Shown here one piece after another: positions 13,354 to 14,608 of a DNA stretch of 14,608 bases (within the stretch, counting starts at the first letter, position 1; each line of letters opens with the position of its first letter). The stretch comes from DATKKK01 sp964354625. Its GTDB lineage: Archaea > Thermoproteota > Bathyarchaeia > Bathyarchaeales > Bathycorpusculaceae. Where the stretch lies: positions 1-14,608 of the forward strand of contig CAYHAK010000042.1 of NCBI GenBank assembly GCA_964354625.1, written 5' to 3'. The position numbers were made by a program, and so were the translations under genes. The notes under the pieces are model-generated. The model worked only from the letters and a program-made list of their open reading frames with translations, made no database searches and had not been told where the DNA came from.

Positions 13354-13358
13354 CCCTC
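13354..13358 (-). promoter_or_regulatory. Shine-Dalgarno for eL38
   Basis: GAGGG on the minus strand, 7 nt before the ATG at 13346. It decides the shorter start over the ATG at 13382. Confidence 0.6.
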
Positions 13359-13466
13359 GTGTTTGATGCTTTCTTGGTTCATGAACAGGTTCTTATCTGT
13401 TTTGGTATGTCAAACCAAACTCAAACCAGTAGCCTGCTACACGTCAAGCGTGCACAGCACTCCGCC

Positions 13467-13477
13467 AAATATTAAAG
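13467..13477 (+). promoter_or_regulatory. TATA box of the cyclotransferase gene
   Basis: AAATATTAAAG, centred about 36 nt before the ATG at 13508, giving transcription start near 13498 and a leader of about 10 nt. No clear Shine-Dalgarno is present. Confidence 0.55.
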
Positions 13478-13507
13478 CTGCGAGGGACAAGAAAATACGG
13501 GGCATCA

Positions 13508-14302
13508 ATGAAGAGTCAATACGTGGCAGGCGTGATAGTTGTCATAGGGGCACTTCTGCTCGGTGTCACCATGCTTGTTCTGATGAACGATGGATCGACA
13601 GTTTCCACCGCACGACATTACACCGGTAGTGTTGTCAATGTACATCCTCATGACGAGAATGCCTTCACGGAAGGACTGGTTTTCGAGAATGGTGTTCTTT
13701 ATGAGAGCACAGGGCTCTACGGTCAGTCAACACTGCGCCGAGTGGAATTAGAGACTGGCAAGATCCTGCAGTCTTGTGCCCTTTCAAATCAGTTCTTCGG
13801 AGAAGGCATCACGATCTTTGGTGACAGGATCATCCAATTGACGTGGCAATCGAACAGAGGCTTTGTATATGACAAGGATTCCTTTGATTTGCTGCAGGAG
13901 TTCGGCTATCCTACGGAAGGATGGGGAATCACAAACGATGGCAGTCGACTGATAATGAGTGATGGAACAGCAACCCTGTATTTTCTGAACCCAGAAACCT
14001 ATGAAAAAATTGGACAAGTCGATGTTTATGATACTGGTCCCGTGACTGGACTCAACGAGCTTGAGTACATTCAGGGCGGAATCTTTGCCAACATCTGGAT
14101 GGAACAAAAGATTGCAGTGATAAACCCCCAGACTGGCCAGGTCAGAGCCTGGATAGACTTGAGCGGCATTCAAAACCTGGGAAATCAAGATACGAACGAC
14201 GCGTTGAATGGGATTGCATATGATGCGGAAGAAGGCAGGCTCTTCGTAACCGGAAAGAGGCGGATCCAACTTCTCGAAATAGAACTGCCCCCTTTAGAAT
14301 AG
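13508..14302 (+). CDS. Membrane-anchored glutaminyl-peptide (glutamine) cyclotransferase-like protein
   Basis: A 264-residue protein with an N-terminal hydrophobic anchor (about residues 6-27) that should hold the catalytic domain outside the cell. The rest matches the plant/bacterial-type glutamine cyclotransferase fold, a five-bladed beta-propeller: VHPHDENAFTEGLVFENGVLYESTGLYGQS (45-74), ELETGKIL, FFGEGITIFGDRIIQLTW (97-114), EGWGITNDGSRLIMSDGTATLYFLNPET, GLNELEYIQGGIFANIW, and DALNGIAYDAEEGRLFVTGKR near the end. Enzymes of this type convert N-terminal glutamine to pyroglutamate without metal. The conserved acidic and aromatic positions of these motifs are present, but activity cannot be judged by eye. 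The gene stands alone, divergent from eL38, with its own TATA box. Confidence 0.88.
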   Translation: MKSQYVAGVIVVIGALLLGVTMLVLMNDGSTVSTARHYTGSVVNVHPHDENAFTEGLVFENGVLYESTGLYGQSTLRRVELETGKILQSCALSNQFFGEGITIFGDRIIQLTWQSNRGFVYDKDSFDLLQEFGYPTEGWGITNDGSRLIMSDGTATLYFLNPETYEKIGQVDVYDTGPVTGLNELEYIQGGIFANIWMEQKIAVINPQTGQVRAWIDLSGIQNLGNQDTNDALNGIAYDAEEGRLFVTGKRRIQLLEIELPPLE

Positions 14303-14380
14303 CGCGTTTCCTCGGATATTCGGTTTCTCTTGTCCCGTTTAGAATCTGGAAATCTCGAAATTCGATCGTTCCCTTGAAAA

Positions 14381-14449
14381 GCGCGCGCTATCCTTCTCTC
14401 CGCTTAGAAAGCGAAACGCGCGCGTGAAATACAAACACGCGATTGCGTG
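14381..14449. other. Cluster of nested and adjacent hairpins, possible structured RNA
   Basis: GCGCGCGC (14381-14388) can pair in offset with CGCGCGCG (14417-14424), enclosing a perfect 5-bp hairpin CGCTT/AAGCG (14401-14405 with 14409-14413). Directly after it, CACGC (14436-14440) pairs with GCGTG (14445-14449) around GATT. Strand and function are unknown. Confidence 0.35.
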
Positions 14450-14485
14450 AAGAACAATAATGGTTGAACAATGATATCATAACAG

Positions 14486-14568
14486 AGAGGTTGAAAAGAA
14501 CTAAGAGGTTTGAAAGAGGTAGGCTTCGCTTGTTTCGGGGTTTTGAGACAACAAAGAGGTTGAAAAGA
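14486..14568. repeat. Three copies of a 14-mer purine-rich repeat
   Basis: AGAGGTTGAAAAGA is exact at 14486-14499 and 14555-14568. A near copy, AGAGGTTTGAAAGA, is at 14504-14517. Spacing is irregular, so this is not a CRISPR array. It could be a protein-binding site or a decayed tandem repeat. Confidence 0.6.
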
Positions 14569-14608
14569 GATTAGTCGTCGTGCGCTCGATAGAGCACGTT
14601 AGGAATGA

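Larger units (their letters stand above)
14303..14608. other. 306-nt gene-free right end
   Basis: No open frame with a recognisable product is present. The stretch holds two alternating CG tracts (14381-14388, 14417-14424), two small perfect hairpins, a short A/G-rich repeat in three copies, and at the very end an imperfect inverted repeat (14579-14598). It may contain a structured RNA, or the upstream region of a gene beyond the window. Confidence 0.5.

Noticed and set aside
14579..14598. Imperfect inverted repeat at the right edge
   Set aside because: Only 4 plus 3 pairs with a bulge, and cut off from its context by the window edge; too weak to call a terminator or tRNA arm.

Overview
The window looks like a piece of an archaeal chromosome, most likely from the TACK side and perhaps Bathyarchaeia. 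The evidence is an archaeosine-type tRNA-guanine transglycosylase, a short aCPSF2-type beta-CASP nuclease, an archaemetzincin, a presenilin-type archaeal membrane protease, ribosomal protein eL38, and CdhD/CdhE of the acetyl-CoA decarbonylase/synthase complex. TATA-like boxes and several GTG/TTG starts also fit. The lineage is inferred from gene content; no rRNA or tRNA gene was found.

Left third (1-5465): the N-terminal part of an M28 peptidase runs off the left edge on the minus strand. It is followed by an uncharacterised HELLH zincin (537-1076), the decayed C-terminal end of a cell-surface protein on the minus strand (about 1122-1365), and tgtA (1418-3025). After a 448-nt stretch with no convincing gene come a four-helix membrane protein, a convergent thioredoxin-fold protein, a doubtful small ORF, and a minus-strand double-CBS protein that is probably translated from a leaderless message.

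Middle (5466-8771): a same-strand run of PHP phosphoesterase, aCPSF2, archaemetzincin and a presenilin-type protease. The last three are tightly packed (11-nt gap, then a 4-nt TTGA overlap) and look like one transcription unit joining RNA processing and proteolysis.

Right (8843-13346): one-carbon and acetyl-CoA metabolism. A single gene encodes an N-terminal MetV-like iron-sulfur module joined to a C-terminal MetF module. Convergent to it is a minus-strand cdhD-cdhE pair with, possibly, a 45-residue membrane microprotein coupled to the cdhE stop by ATGA. Together these could carry out methylene-pterin reduction (MetVF) and methyl transfer to the corrinoid protein (CdhDE). CdhA, CdhB and CdhC are not in the window. 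Upstream of cdhD lies the small gene for ribosomal protein eL38, and divergent from it a membrane-anchored glutamine cyclotransferase (13508-14302).

Intergenic regions repeatedly carry alternating CG tracts of 8-9 bases. The right-hand gap (14303-14608) holds a cluster of hairpins and a short repeat. No CRISPR array, insertion sequence or prophage was seen.
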